Part shown: positions 13,038 through 25,057 of the stretch, in pieces | Layout: the number at the start of each line of letters is the position of its first letter | How positions within the stretch are numbered: position 1 is the stretch's first letter | From: Volvariella volvacea V23 | Taxonomy: Eukaryota; Basidiomycota; Agaricomycetes; Agaricales; Pluteaceae | Length of the DNA: 64,000 nt | NCBI GenBank assembly: GCA_000349905.1 | Contig: KB722740.1 | Coordinates: 873,043 to 937,042, forward strand | Direction: 5' to 3' | Program-made: the position numbers and the translations under genes | Notes under the pieces: generated by a model | What the model was told of the DNA's origin: nothing | The model's input: the letters and a program-made list of their open reading frames with translations, nothing else | Database searches by the model: none

Positions 13038-13808
13038 TCACGGCCAAGGATCATCGACCTTGCCACACCCTTTGACCAGCTGAAAAAGGCGATTCAGCTG
13101 GAGATATAGACATATATAGGTTCTGGTTACCTGGTGGCGCTTGAGGGCATCTTTCCGAGTGAAGGTTTTTCCGCATCCACCGTTGCAGCTGTAAGGTTTG
13201 TCCCCCGTGTGGGTTTCTCGATGCCGCTTTAGGTCGTGCTGTCTGTTGAAGGACAGCGCGCACAGATCGCAGGAGAATGGCCGTGATGGTGATGCAGGGT
13301 ATTGTGCTGCCACCTGCGATAATGGCAACTGGGAGGCGTAATGAGATGGAGGCGTTGGTGGTTCATGTGACGGCAGTCCAAAGGTGGTCCCAGGCTGAGA
13401 AGGTGTCCGAGAGTGTGAGTGTGAGCGAGAGCGTTGACTGTGAGCATGTTGGTGGGATGATGGATAGGGATAGGCTTGGTGCATATGAGAATACGGGGTC
13501 CGGTGATCTGCCGCCTGATGTAAACTGCCATGCTTGGAGGACGCGATCATTGAGTGGTGCGTCGTGGGTGTCTCTTGATGCGACTCTGGAAACGCTGGAG
13601 ATAAAGAATAATATGCTGGGTACGAGACGTCACTGCGGTGATGACTATAGGCTTGAGGCGCATGGTCCCCTGAGCTGTTTTGGTTGTGGTTGCTATATCG
13701 TTGGTACGGTGATGAGTATGAGCTGGCGGAGCTGGGATATTGCTCCACCGAGCTACTCCATTGCTCTGCGGGATATACTGTATTGTGGGGCAGGCGGCGG
13801 TTAGACAT
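13038..13808 (-). CDS. C2H2 zinc-finger transcription factor
   Basis: A nuclear DNA-binding regulator. Exon 1 (13808-13131) and exon 2 (13079-13038) flank a 51-nt intron; the total of 720 nt encodes about 239 residues. The N-terminal 180 residues are low complexity, rich in Ser, His, Tyr, Gln and Pro (many SHQHAHS- and SYSSPY-like runs), typical of fungal activation regions. Two tandem C2H2 fingers follow: FSCDLCALSFNRQHDLKRH and the second with YSCNGGCGKTFTRKDALKRH, joined by the TGDKPY linker. The second finger is completed across the intron, and the tail ends LVKGCGKVDDPWP. The start MSNRRLPH was chosen because the upstream in-frame residues look non-coding. Target genes are unknown. Confidence 0.85.
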   Translation of the reverse strand: MSNRRLPHNTVYPAEQWSSSVEQYPSSASSYSSPYQRYSNHNQNSSGDHAPQAYSHHRSDVSYPAYYSLSPAFPESHQETPTTHHSMIASSKHGSLHQAADHRTPYSHMHQAYPYPSSHQHAHSQRSRSHSHSRTPSQPGTTFGLPSHEPPTPPSHYASQLPLSQVAAQYPASPSRPFSCDLCALSFNRQHDLKRHRETHTGDKPYSCNGGCGKTFTRKDALKRHQVTRTYICLYLQLNRLFQLVKGCGKVDDPWP

Positions 13809-15166
13809 AGCAACTTTTGATATGGGGGCTGAAAAAAGGAGAGAAGACCTACTTTGTTTGCGTTCATAAAGGATTTTGGTTGTGAACGTCACGAGGATAT
13901 CAGAACGTATATCAAGCAAGGGTGCTGTGAGGATGACGTGAACACCCATTTATGATGCCTCAAATCTGTTGGTCCATTCGACAAGGGTGCCTGATGCCAG
14001 AGGATGTAACCGTAGTTTGTCAGATTGCAAACTGGGCCAATAACTTCCATGTCTAGTCACCTTCTGTATATCCTAACCTAGTTAGCTTGAAGTGTCTGCA
14101 GCCGAATGTTAACGCGCTACGAGCGCTCTTGCTGAGTATCCCATCATGGGTTGACAGGCTCGTTCGAATCTAAGATTACAAGACTATAATTCGTGATGTT
14201 CAGGTTCATGATCCGCATAGCTATCAGGCACATCTAGTTAAGATTGTGGGGTACTGATATCACCAACAATCAAAATAGAGGACACCCAAACCCATGCACT
14301 TACCTGTTCTCTTATGGCGATTGTGCCGGGGTCTGGGCAAAGAGAGGCCAACAGCATTGTCCAACGGGCGGCAGGGATGATCTCTGGCTTTGAGTCGCCT
14401 CAGCAAGCTCTATCGGGAAACGCATGCCAAATATTGGCAATCGGGACTGCAGGTTCACTCCGCCAATTTGAGGGTAAAACTTTGAATTGGGTACCTGAGT
14501 GCTGGGTAATTAATGGCTACCCTTGATAACACACCATGGGGTGAGCTTTGCGTGCAGTAGCACGTACTGGTGGTGTTCTATTGAGAAGTATACCCAAATG
14601 GTAAGCATTTGAAGCACATATTAGTCCTCACAATACCCTTGTTACAATCAATACCTCAACGATGGCAACGCAACCCTGTCATAACAGCACATCCTGTCCC
14701 TAGCCATTCAGTGGATATAACACTGTCAACTGGTTGATTGGTTGGCGGCACAAGGCCATTGACCGTGGTGGCGCCTTACCTGGATTTGGATTTGGTGGTC
14801 GGGACTGCTAAAAACATCACCACTCCATCTCCGCGCATGACGGCAGAAGATGCAGGAGGACGTGTTCCTGGCCTTGGGCTACATCCAACTTGGAGACGTC
14901 CTCGGCGATTTACATCCATGTTAGGTACCAACAAATTGCGGTCGTTCAATTTATCACAGGTTCATTCCTTGTTATGGAGCAAACATGCTACATTAACCAT
15001 ACGTTATAGACCAGTAGGGCCAAAAAGTGGCCAAAACCTCGAGTTCTGGTTCGTTTGATATTCAATCGCATTTGCCACGGTATGCGCTGGGATATCGTTG
15101 TTTAACTTAGTTTGGCGCCTACTTCACTAGGTTTGAGTCCTGCTCTCTACTTCATGCTGATTGATC
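13809..15166. other. Intergenic, no gene supported
   Basis: About 1.36 kb. Frames at 14314-14526 and 14738-15058 (+) are open but have no recognisable domain, start context or splice partners. It should contain the promoters of the C2H2 gene (left) and DNA ligase (right). Confidence 0.4.
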
Positions 15167-18077
15167 ATGTCTAAGAGGCCACACGAAGACGGACACGCAC
15201 GCCCTAGGTCAAAGCGGTCGAAACACGATGCGCAACAGTCAAGACTGGATCGCTTCTTCTCTCCAGCCTTGGTTGCCGGCGGCTCCCCTGAGCACCCCAA
15301 TGGCGGCCCTCAGCCAGCTAAATCCGTACAGGGGGACGATAAAACTCGTTCAGCGTCCAGAGAGGTAATTGACGTTGACCCTTTGGAGGAGGCCGCGGAA
15401 GCAACCCTACCCAGTGCCATGGGTGATAAGATGAGTTCAGGTCCATTGGGCCTCCGAAACGTCAGTCAACCGTCCAACGTCATTGCCGTATCATCCGTAC
15501 AAAGCACAAGACCCCTGGCATTCGCATCTCTTGACCAAGACCCGATAACATACGACATTGATTCTCAGACTTGGTCCACAGCTTCAACACCATACTCCTT
15601 CTTGACCCATGTTTTCACCACCCTATCCCAGACGCGCTCTCGTATTACAATCGCAAATACTCTGACTAATGCGCTGCGAACGATATTGGTACGCGACCGA
15701 GATTCACTCATTTCGGCCTTGTATCTACTTTCCAATACCCTTACTCCTCCGTATGTGGAGACTGAGCTTGGTATAGGCCCCTCTTTACTGTCTCAGTGCA
15801 TTCAACAGACATCCGGTCTTTCCAGTATCGCACTCAAGCGACTCTACAACAGGCTTGGTGATCCTGGAGATGTGGCATTCGAGGCAAAGTCCAAAATGCG
15901 TACCCTAGTTCCTCATCCCCCTCTTTTAGTTCCTTCTCTATACAACTCCATGCTGGCAATGGCGGGCATGAAAGGGCCTGGTATGATGAAGGACAAGCAG
16001 CGCGTTATCACAAAGCTACTGGTCTCTTCCAGAGGAGAAGAAACACGATACTTGGTCCGCACATTGTCCCAAAATTTGCGTGTTGGAGCCGTCAGAACCT
16101 CGATTTTAGTGGCTCTCGCTCGGGCCATGGTATTAACTCTGTTCGACTCTGCGGAGACCTACAATACCTATCACATTTCATCGCATCTATTATCAACTTT
16201 GAGATCTTCTACTTGCAGCAAATCCGAGTTAGATCAGGCTAAGGCACAACTCAACGCTGTTTTTGCTAGAGCGGAACGATTACTCAAGCGTGTCTATGCG
16301 AGACACCCTTGCTACGATGACATAGTAGAGGCATTACTACGTGGTGGCTTAGATGGCCTCGAGAGTCGGGTTCCACTGGAAATAGGTAGTGTGCCTCTCT
16401 AGCTGTTTTAATTTATCCGCTTCATTTAGCGACAGGGATTCCTTTGCACCCTACTCTGGGGTCACCCGCCCGCTCATTGGATGAGATCTACGACGTTCTT
16501 GGTGATCGACCCTTCAGTACAGAGTTTAAGTACGATGGGCAAAGGGCACAGATTCATGGACAGCGACGAGGAGATGGTTCGGCCACCGTGAAAATATTTT
16601 CTCGTCATCTCGAGGATATGACAGCGAAGGTGAAAGTAATGTTATTGATCCTATTTCCGTGCTAACTGCAATCTAATGTAGTATCCTGATGTCGTGGCAC
16701 TGATGGAGCACCTGCTAGAGGTAGCCCCTCAATCGAGTTCATTTATCATAGATTCCGAAATCGTGGCGATTGATCCTGTTACTGAGCGATTGAAATCGTT
16801 TCAGGAACTGTCTAACCGCGCTCGTAAGGTTGCACAACTCGAGGAGGTACGCATTGTAGTCGGGGTGTTTGCATTTGATATAATGTATCTTGATGGAGAG
16901 GTACCCTTCTACTCGAGGCTGGCTCCGGGTTTATCATTAATACCATAACTAGGCATTAGTGGGCCGCCCTTTTCGCGATCGTAGAACTTTGTTAAGGACC
17001 CGGTTCCCTCCACTCAGGACAGATGACATGAGCATAGCTCGCTTTCGTCATGTCGAAAGCTGCGAGAGCAAGTGTGGCCGAGATGTCATCATGAAATTCT
17101 GGGAAAGGGCTGTTGAAAGCTCTTGTGAAGGTCTGATGATCAAAGTGAGTGACATAATGACTTGACAGCAATGGCTATATGATCCCTGAAGTTGCTTTAC
17201 AATGACAACGATTGTGTCGAGGGCACACCCAAGAAGGGAAATCCACGCCGAAAACCGCTCCCGGCGACATACGAACCCGATAAGAGGACGGCAGCATGGC
17301 TTAAACTTAAGAAGGATTATGTAGAGGGATTAGGGGATAGCCTTGATTTGGTTCCCATTGGGGCCTGGTATGGTAATGGCCGCAAGGTGAAATGGTGGAG
17401 TCCCATCCTCCTAGGAGTTTGGGACCCGGACATAGAGAAATTCGTGGCTGTCTGCAAGTGTATGTCAGGTAAGGGTGGCAAAGTGCTTTCAAAACCTAGT
17501 TGTTAAGTTGTGGTATAGGATTTACGGATACCTTCTACAAGGCAAGTCGCGCGCGTGCCATTCCATTTAGTGCATTGAAAGTAATGCCCCTCAGGCCCTA
17601 ATGGATCGATATCCTTTGGTCGACGGCTCAGTAACGTGCTCTGAGCGTCCTGTATGGGATTGCGACACAGGTGGTAGGTTGACCGCAACACACCAAATCG
17701 TATATATGCTCATATACTTGGGAGGCTACCAACCAGACGTCTACTTCAAGCCACAGGAAGTCTGGGAGATACGCGGAGCAGAGTGAGTGTCCAAACTACT
17801 TGATGAGGTTTGGTGATAATAGTAGGCCAGCGTTACGATTAGCCCAACATCCGCTGCAGCCAGGGGAATAGGCGCCGACGGAAGGGGATTGAGTGTCAGA
17901 TTTCCTCGCTATATAAAGACGCGGAGCGACAAGTCAATTGGCCAAGCATCGACGCCAGCATTCCTAGAAACGTTGTGGAGGAAGCAGTCTCTCAGAGGGA
18001 AAGTCAATGAAGAGGAGTTGGCGGTTGGGAATGGGGAAGCAGCGAGAGACGCAGGGGTAGAGTCACCTGACCAGTAA
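15167..18077 (+). CDS. cdc9: ATP-dependent DNA ligase I (Cdc9)
   Basis: Seals nicks during lagging-strand replication and excision repair in the nucleus. Nine exons are resolved (15167-16385, 16436-16629, 16682-16900, 16953-17144, 17192-17468, 17519-17541, 17595-17673, 17725-17782, 17831-18077). They sum to 2508 nt, exactly 836 codons (835 residues), close to yeast Cdc9 plus a fungal N-tail. The N-terminus has basic patches and a PCNA-interacting box QSRLDRFFSP. The alpha-helical DNA-binding domain is in exon 1. The nucleotidyl-transferase lysine is in EFKYDGQRAQIH. Later motifs include FIIDSEIVAID, CEGLMIK and AAWLKLKKDY, and motif VI is RGLSVRFPRYI. Intron 6 (17542-17594) starts with GC instead of GT. 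The CREG-like gene follows 99 bp downstream on the same strand. Confidence 0.97.
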
Positions 18078-18176
18078 TACGCCTTCTAAATGGGGTAAAT
18101 TTGTTGCCTGTCTTGGTATCTGATACCTCTATAACTGGTTATTTGGGTGTGCATACTCTCTATCTGTGCTCTCACC

Positions 18177-19179
18177 ATGTTCCCTCGCCTCCTCGCATAC
18201 CCCCTGTCCTTGATTCTCTTCGTCGGGTACTTGTCGTTCATCAATGCGTATGAGACCGTTCAAGAGGCAGGTATGTGCAAGGATGGCGTTCCGTCGTTTT
18301 CGTCTGCTAATAGCTACCCTGAAGCCGTTATCTCACGACGTCTTGTTGACCATTCAAACAGATCAATTGCGACAATGGCCACAGTCTTTCCTTCCGACGA
18401 GCCAGTATTGAATGGTAGGCTATTTCGTGTGCCACCGCGTCGTGTCCGAGTCAACTATGCTCTCGCATCGATAGGTCAACCATTCTCGATGCAAGAGTAC
18501 TATGCGAGGTTGGTTTGCCGCTCGGCTAGATCATTCCGGTGGCCACCGCAAAGATCACTCATGATTTGTGAATCTAGTTGCCATAAGAATGGCTCTTTAA
18601 CATTGCTATTTCTTCCCATATCCCGACATAGCAGGAACATCCAACGTTCACCGAATCATCATGCATCTCTCTCCATAACTTCAGAGATACCCGCTGCTGC
18701 TCATGCTCGAGTTTCACTCATCGGCAATGTCATCGTATACCAAGATGCACGAACCATGCCAAACGTCGACGATATTAAAAGGTGTTATCTGGAAAAGCAT
18801 CCTGACGCTCGTTGGTGGTTACCTGATGATGAACGCGCAGCTCACCTGGTGAGTATCTTGTGAATGCCTGTATAGGGTGCATGGTCATGACTCTGCCATA
18901 ACGATCAGGCATATTGGGCGCGGTTTGATCCACATGTAAGTATTGAGTGAGCGTCATAACCTTAGTTGATCCTGCATTGTAGACAATTTACTTCGTGGGT
19001 GGCTTTGGAGAGTATGTGATATCATCAGCCCCGTTTATCTATTCATTAACTCTGCGTCAAGCGAGCACTATATAGGCTACATTCCACTCTGGTTGTATCA
19101 ACGATCAGGGCGTTCTGCTACCGAAGAGACTGCTGACTATTCGCCACCAGTCAACAGGATCCTACTTGAGCAAGCGTGA
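18177..19179 (+). CDS. CREG-like secreted flavin-fold (PNPOx-like) protein
   Basis: Member of the pyridoxamine-5'-phosphate-oxidase-like split-barrel group related to CREG glycoproteins. These proteins usually enter the secretory pathway and are not known to be active enzymes. Exons 18177-18270, 18325-18414, 18475-18508, 18578-18848, 18909-18935, 18983-19011 and 19062-19179 sum to 663 nt (220 residues). The N-terminus MFPRLLAYPLSLILFVGYL is a signal peptide. Then come RRLVDHSNRSIATMATV (first barrel strand), SCHKNGSLTLLFLP, HARVSLIGNVIV and HPDARWWLPDDE, ending with IYFVGGFGDEHYIGYIPL. N-glycosylation sequons (NRS, NGS) are present. It lies 99 bp downstream of the ligase gene and converges with the next gene, 65 bp apart. 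Confidence 0.85.
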
Positions 19180-19244
19180 CATAAGGAGTTTGGGAATCTA
19201 CTAGGAGTAATTTCGTGTATAAAGTTATATGGAATTAGCCGATG

Positions 19245-20848
19245 CTATGCAGTAATGATGCCTCTCCACAGGTCGAGCAGAGCTTTCATGTTTTGATAGC
19301 GCGATACGTTGTCCGAGAAAACCCGTTCGGCGCATTCATGCAATTTTCCTGTTCGCAGCTCTCGACCCCAGCTATCATCTTTGTCGACATGTGGAAGGCC
19401 CTGAAGAAAGCCATAAGAGGACAGTAGAGTGAATTTTATTAGTTCTAGGTCAGGATCTGGAGCTACTTGTGAAGGATCAAGGGGTCTTTGTTTCATTAAA
19501 CTCAGAATGTCTGCCACACTCGGGAGAGAGGGCTTGTAGGAACACGTAACGGTCTCCTGCGTTGACACATTCGAAGCCGGTGCGGACGACGATCCTATCA
19601 CTTTACGGGCTTTTCGGGCGGCTCTTGGTTGAGCGGATGGTGCGGGATCATCAAGTGTAGCGGAAGCAGCAGTGATCATCTTCTGGCACAACGAAACCCT
19701 GAATGCCAGCATGGCGAGCGAGGGGGGACCAGAAGACAAGAATAATTCGAGTTGCCGAGGTGAAACGAGGGAGAGTCGCCGTTGAGTGCTGGACAGAAAC
19801 ATTGGCCTGTTAATTTCTGGCCTGGTCGACAAGTTGACGAGCTGGTGAGGGACCATTAATTAAGAATAATGAAGACAATGGGATGTATCAACCAATACTA
19901 GCAACCTTTCCCCCACACTTCTGCGTGTTGCCGTTACTTGATCGAATGCAGACAACACTAGAGACAAGATCTGATCGACTTCCCACCTTGCACCACCTGG
20001 TCCGCGTGGTGGCGGCAATTGGTGAACGAGCCACGGTGAATGACGCGCTGCGACAACAATGACATAGACAAATGATGGAGAGAAATCGAGACGTACGCAA
20101 TCCTCGAGCCACGGTCATCTCCTCATCCCGCTCAAAAAGCATGATGAGCCAATCAAATATGCGCCACGCATTTTCAGTAATACGAAGGTGCTCTCGCTCT
20201 ACATCCCCTGTCTCGCTTTCGAGGTGGCGACGCCGAGTCATCCGCGTTGTTGAGTTGGTTGCATGGACGAGAGTTAGATCTCCGCTCAGGAGATCCCAAC
20301 AATTTTTTGCATGCTTGATGCATTGAGCTCTCTGAGCTATGATAGACTCGGCATCCTCGTGGTCGTTTACCGCACTCGTTGACGGACTAGTATAAGCAGG
20401 CAGGGCTCTAGCGATCGCCTCGGGCGAGTTCGTAAGAACAAATGATATCAAAAGCGTGTGGGCAGAATCAACGACCTCAGGCGGTACAGAGTTGGGAGCC
20501 TTCTCAATGGACGTGCGTGATAATGTTTGATCCCCAATTTTGATCGAGGCATGCTCAATCTCAAGGTCTGCATTGGACGGGTTTAGGACCAAGTAGAGCA
20601 ACAACCGAAGGTGGCTTCTGGCATGTGACGCTAGCTTGTCAGGCAACTGAAGAAGGCAAAATGTGGCATGGCACCAACGGAGATGGCTTGTATTTCGGTG
20701 AACGAAGCTGGTCCATTGCTGCGATCGCAGCAGCGTATTGACCCTCTTCGAAGCAAGCATCAATCATGCCACGTTGATGGACGCCGAGCTCCCATTCTGA
20801 TAGCGAGCCTTGCGACTGAAGGGGCGAGGACGCGAACGCGACGTTCAT
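19245..20848 (-). CDS. Hypothetical helical protein
   Basis: Function not recognised. Proposed start ATG 20848. The first exon reads GMIDACFEEGQYAAAIAAM, an alpha-helical repeat-like segment. The reading frame changes between about 20700 and 20640, so one intron there is not placed exactly; the obvious junctions give 28-40 nt, which is short. The next exon (to about 20090) is mainly helical with HARSHLRLLLYLVLNPSN, NCWDLLSGDLTLVH and RIFDWLIMLFERDE. Then introns around 20088-20042 and 19904-19830 lead to PEINRPMFLSS and a final exon ending SRYQNMKALLDLWRGIITA. No signal peptide is seen; the stretch LFLSSGPPSLAMLAFRVSL could be a membrane-associated helix. The composition resembles a scaffold or organelle-associated protein, but I cannot name a family. 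Confidence 0.55.
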
Positions 20849-21142
20849 GAGGATGGAGACATGGACGCATGAATGCCGCGCAGGAGGCGATGGGATTCCC
20901 ACGACCACGGGTTATAGCGGCTGTGGCTCTACGATTACCCTCTCGACTGGCAATTTCTTCCGTCGGGATGATCATCAAGATGGCCCCTGATGCCCTCCTG
21001 TCGACGCGTACGGCGAATGGGGTCTGCCAAATGCACAGACGGACACGGGGCGATGGCAAAGAATATCGGGTGTTGGTGTTTATTTGTTTCCATGATATCC
21101 CAGAAGTAAAGACGCGCCTATGACCGTCCATCACTCTTCCGT

Positions 21143-21659
21143 ATGTTCGCCGTTGCCTGTCTGAAAAGGGCTGCATCAAATCGCCTCTATTCGGCCATGA
21201 CATCCACAACCGCGACCCCGGGTCCAGTAGAGCTGTCGATACGCGACAAGGTAACCCTCCACTTCGATATACCTCCGCCATCTCAATGTCCGTCCAAGCT
21301 TAACAGGCTTCTTAATCCCACCTCACTTACTATTACCAATGATTCTTGGCAACACCGTCATCACGCCGCAATGCGTCAGCAAGGTGGAGGTAACGGCGAG
21401 ACACGTAAGTCCCCCGCCTCGCGCCGATGTGGACTGCTCGTGACTCGCTCACAGATTTTTCGGTCGAGGTCGTTTCTGATCACTTTGTGGGAAAGGCTAG
21501 TGCTTTCCATGCATCCTTGTTTTAGAAAATTCAACGCACACCGCACAGAACACCATGCAGCGTCACCGTATAATTTATGCTGCTCTTGCTGACGAATTCG
21601 CCAACGGGTTGCACGCACTCGCCCTGAAAACTAGGACAGATGCTGAGATACAGCCGTGA
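21143..21659 (+). CDS. BolA family protein (BOLA1-like)
   Basis: Small protein that binds monothiol glutaredoxins and [2Fe-2S] clusters; the N-terminal MFAVACLKRAASNRLYSA looks like a mitochondrial presequence, fitting the mitochondrial Bol1 branch. Exons 21143-21250, 21299-21404, 21455-21495 and 21549-21659 sum to 366 nt (121 residues). Family motifs are NDSWQHRHHAAMR, the GGGNGETHFSVEVVSD core strand with the conserved H, VGK and QRHRIIYAALADEF, followed by GLHALALKT. The third intron appears to begin with GC (AAG/gctagt) because no GT donor keeps the frame. It is head to head with the hypothetical gene at 20848, with about 294 bp between them. Confidence 0.93.
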
Positions 21660-22633
21660 TCAGTGGTGTAGAGCTGTAATTCCTTTGACAACTCCTTCAA
21701 TGGATCACTAATATCGATAGCGACATAATTGATATGACGTGCCAGTGGATCACCTAGTTATTCTTGCTTCAATTCGTATTTTCCTTCCAAATTCCCATGT
21801 GCATTCTCTTGCACCAATAACTGACTGAGCTGACCGACTCGAATGATATCAGAAAATCCGAGGGCATTAATTCTACCAGAGTGAATCGAGTCCTGGAACC
21901 TCCCCTGACCGAAAATGCCCGATGACAGTGTTAGCCTCAGGTAAGCGTTGATGTATTCTTGGATCTACTTTCGTGATGGCTTCATTATGCAAAGCTCATG
22001 CTGCGTATTCCAACAACCGGCAGGACCTGGCACGCTCTGACGCCTCGAAGACCGAACCTGATTATCAAATCATTCATTTATCGAGTAGGGTGACATCAAC
22101 ACCAAAGGATCATCAGCCAGGAGCCGAATCTCAGTGGAGGACACTTCTTGGCTGGGTAATGATCTTCCTCCGTGGGTAAGCCTTTTTAAGGTTCCTTTCG
22201 TCTCCGCTGGGCGCTCAGGTCAGCACACAGGGAATACCACGCTGTGATACCCAGACTCCGCGTTGAGGGTCCTGGATGTAGTATTTGTCCAACGCCTATG
22301 CGGTCTAAACTGGGATCGAAACTGCACCTATTGGAGGGTCCTCTGATCCACTACTATTTATCACAAAGTAGCTGTACCCGCCATTTATACATGGCAGAGA
22401 TGTTTGGCCGTAATAAGCCCATTCACCGAAATGCGGTGCAACCGCATCATGCCGGTTAGGGCTTAGAAACAGTCAAGATTATGCCCTTGACAGCCGATAG
22501 CTCTTGTGAGTGTTTCTCATGCAAACCTGCAAATGTGTAGTTCCTGTTTTGGGCCGTTTTAATATATATGGTGTTCCGTCTTGATAAATCAGAGCTATCA
22601 TCCTTCGTACAACCACCTTTCCCACTTTCCTTG
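21660..22633. other. Intergenic, no gene supported
   Basis: About 970 bp between the BolA gene and the second C2H2 gene. Only short frames are open. The right part must contain the promoter of the C2H2 gene. An in-frame ATG at 22568 is an alternative start for that gene. Confidence 0.4.
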
Positions 22634-24146
22634 ATGGACAAACGCCAGCGCCAAAGTGATCGACCAACACTGCCACCTATACGCGATTTATTCCGGGGTC
22701 TGTTAGCCTCTAGAGCCATATCTTCCTCCCTAACCAAACTTGCAGACGAACTCTCAAGAACTACAACCGTGCAGGAGTCTCCTTCGTTGACGATAGCGCG
22801 ACTGAGGATGGAGGACGAGGCACAACCACTCCCGCGTTCGCGGCAGTCTTCCTTACCTAGTTCACTGGGGCCCCCCGTGAGTTAATAGAGCATCACAAGA
22901 GGTGGGGTTGCACTCATTCCTAGTCAACCTTGTAGGTTCACTCACTACCAATACACCAGTCACAGCATATAGGTACGTTGCAACTTCGTTGGTCGAATGT
23001 CCTTGCGCCTAGCCTTGACAGGACCGACTCTAATTTTTCTTCTCAAGCGCCCAACTTCTACCCACTCACGAGGTCATATTCTGATTGTCAGTCACGACAC
23101 GAGTCAACATCTATCCCCACGCGATCAATCTCGTATGGTCACCATTCCACGCCATCGTTGCAGGTCCAACTTCAGCGAGAGGGTTTGGTTAGGGATCTTC
23201 AAGCTTATGATAATCGGGAAAGACATTTTGCAGAAGATCAGGCGCCAATTGCACCATACTCCTCGTTTCCTGGGCTTTCAAGTGATAGGCCGCAGCAGCC
23301 GCACTTGTGGGTGCTTCCCACCGAGCGGGGAAGTGGCCGAAGCCATCAAGAGGATGACGAGAGGACACCTGTTGGCCCCTACCGCTCGCTGACGTCTATG
23401 GCCCCAAATAGATCCGGGGAGCCCGGTATAGAAGCCAGTGCGTCCACGTCGGCCTCCAAATACGAATGCAGTTTTTGTGGAAAGGGTTTCAATCGTCCAA
23501 GCAGTTTGAAGGTAATTGTTCATTGTTTCTTGCGTATCCCAGCAACTTCGTGACTTTGCTCTCCATCAGATTCACCGCAATAGTCATACTGGTGAAAAGC
23601 GTGAGTTGGTCGTGCTTTTACTCTGCCCTCGACTCCCTGCGCGTTATCACTACAATAGATCTGATGCTCTTTTCCAATCAAATCATTCTAGCATTTGCAT
23701 GCCCCGTCGAAGGCTGTGGCCGGAGTTTTAGTGTTCTGAGTAACATGCGCCGTCATGCCCGAGTACACAACCAGCCCTTGAGGCAGCCATCCACTGTGAC
23801 ATACCAGTACCAGCAACCAGAGCTTTCTGGTGACGAGTGCACCGAGAAACATTCTCCACAACCAAATATTTCCGAAAATGATTTGACCAAGGAGGACTGG
23901 GCAGCCAGCAACCCTAACTCTGTCGAGGTGGCATCATCTTACACAGTGCCACATTCACAAAGTCACTGGGTGTCTAGTGACCCCAATGTATGGCAGCAGC
24001 GACGGAATAGCGGTGCTTCCATATCAAGTACCAGCTCTCGGCGGAGTCGCAGTGTTTCATCGGATGGAAACGGCGAGCAAGATGATGGTCGTCCAGAGAA
24101 GCGCAGTCGACATACACCGCAACACATTGCTAGTGGCAGGCCATAG
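22634..24146 (+). CDS. C2H2 zinc-finger transcription factor (two fingers)
   Basis: Nuclear regulator. Exons 22634-22876, 22936-23511, 23570-23600 and 23692-24146 sum to 1305 nt (434 residues). The start MDKRQRQSDRPTLPPIRDLF is preferred over the in-frame ATG at 22568 because LPPIRDLF-type openings are common in this fungal group; the upstream ATG would add 22 residues. The middle is a disordered Ser/Pro/Gln-rich region. Finger 1 is YECSFCGKGFNRPSSLKIH, completed by RNSH across an intron, followed by the TGEKP linker. Finger 2 is FACPVEGCGRSFSVLSNMRRH with a closing ARVH. The C-tail contains a Ser/Arg-rich stretch (SSTSSRRSRSVSSD) and a possible nuclear signal RPEKRSRH. Confidence 0.88.
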
Positions 24147-25057
24147 CTTTGAATTGCTGTACCCCTCATTGCTGGCTTACGTCCCACAGCTCATGCTTGG
24201 AACTGCCCTAATTTTCCCTTATCTTTATGCTCCTTTGCTTTCCTCAGCTTTTATTGCGTCAGACCTCGCATTCACCAAGATGCACCCGCGCGTTTCAACT
24301 CTCGTCATTACTCGCAAAGTCTGATACGTGTGGAAGCTCCAAGGAGCCCAACACTTCCCTTGCTGGCCTTGCCGCAGGATAACTGCTTATTCGCTTTGGG
24401 CATATCGTGTATTCCTCCTCGTTCCCCATTGACCAACCACTAATATTGTTGCACAGATACATTGTGCCTATTGTACCACACCTTATATTTATCTGGCCCG
24501 GACAGTATCCCTTAAGCTTATTAAGAGTTGTATCTCATACACACTACGTGCACCATGCTCGGCGCTTCAAGTTCACCCTTTGTCGCTTAAAATGTATCCA
24601 CAGCTCTGACTTTGTACTCTCGAACTCCATCACGCATTCTACGTGTCCTTCCTATTTGAAATGAAACTTACCCTTGCGAGGCAGCGAATTTGATCATCCT
24701 CGTGGTTGGAAGCGCATCCTGAATTACCGAGTTCCCACAACGCCTCACACTGACCACGAACAAAAAAAGCATTAGTAGCCTACATTAGGAGTCGAGAAAG
24801 GTATTTCATAAGGTTATAAGCAATAGAATACAGGTCTGCAATAGACTCGTCCGGGACTATGATCCATAACACCGACACCATACACAAGTTTCGGGAAAGT
24901 AGGCCCTAGTCTGGGGAATGTAAGGGTCTAGATACACGCGTTTAACTGGCATTACAGGGGAACTGAAACAGGACTTGAGTTGTTACATTAGTTGATACAT
25001 GATATCGATCATCATCCGTCATAAAATCATCATCATCATCACCAGCCGTGGATTACA
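24147..25057. other. Convergent 3' region
   Basis: About 900 bp between two genes that converge here, the C2H2 gene (+) and the NDR kinase gene (-). The sequence is pyrimidine-rich on the + strand up to 24660 and has no credible coding frame. It is most likely 3' untranslated sequence from both sides. Confidence 0.45.
25026..25042. repeat. (CAT)n microsatellite
   Basis: Five to six perfect CAT units lie just beyond the stop codon of the NDR kinase gene, probably in its 3' untranslated region. Confidence 0.7.

Noticed and set aside
13277..13804. 175-codon plus-strand frame
   Set aside because: Exact antisense of the low-complexity N-terminus of the C2H2 gene; a composition shadow.
14161..14190. 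GTTCGAATC, resembling a tRNA B-box
   Set aside because: No A-box at the right distance and no foldable cloverleaf around it.
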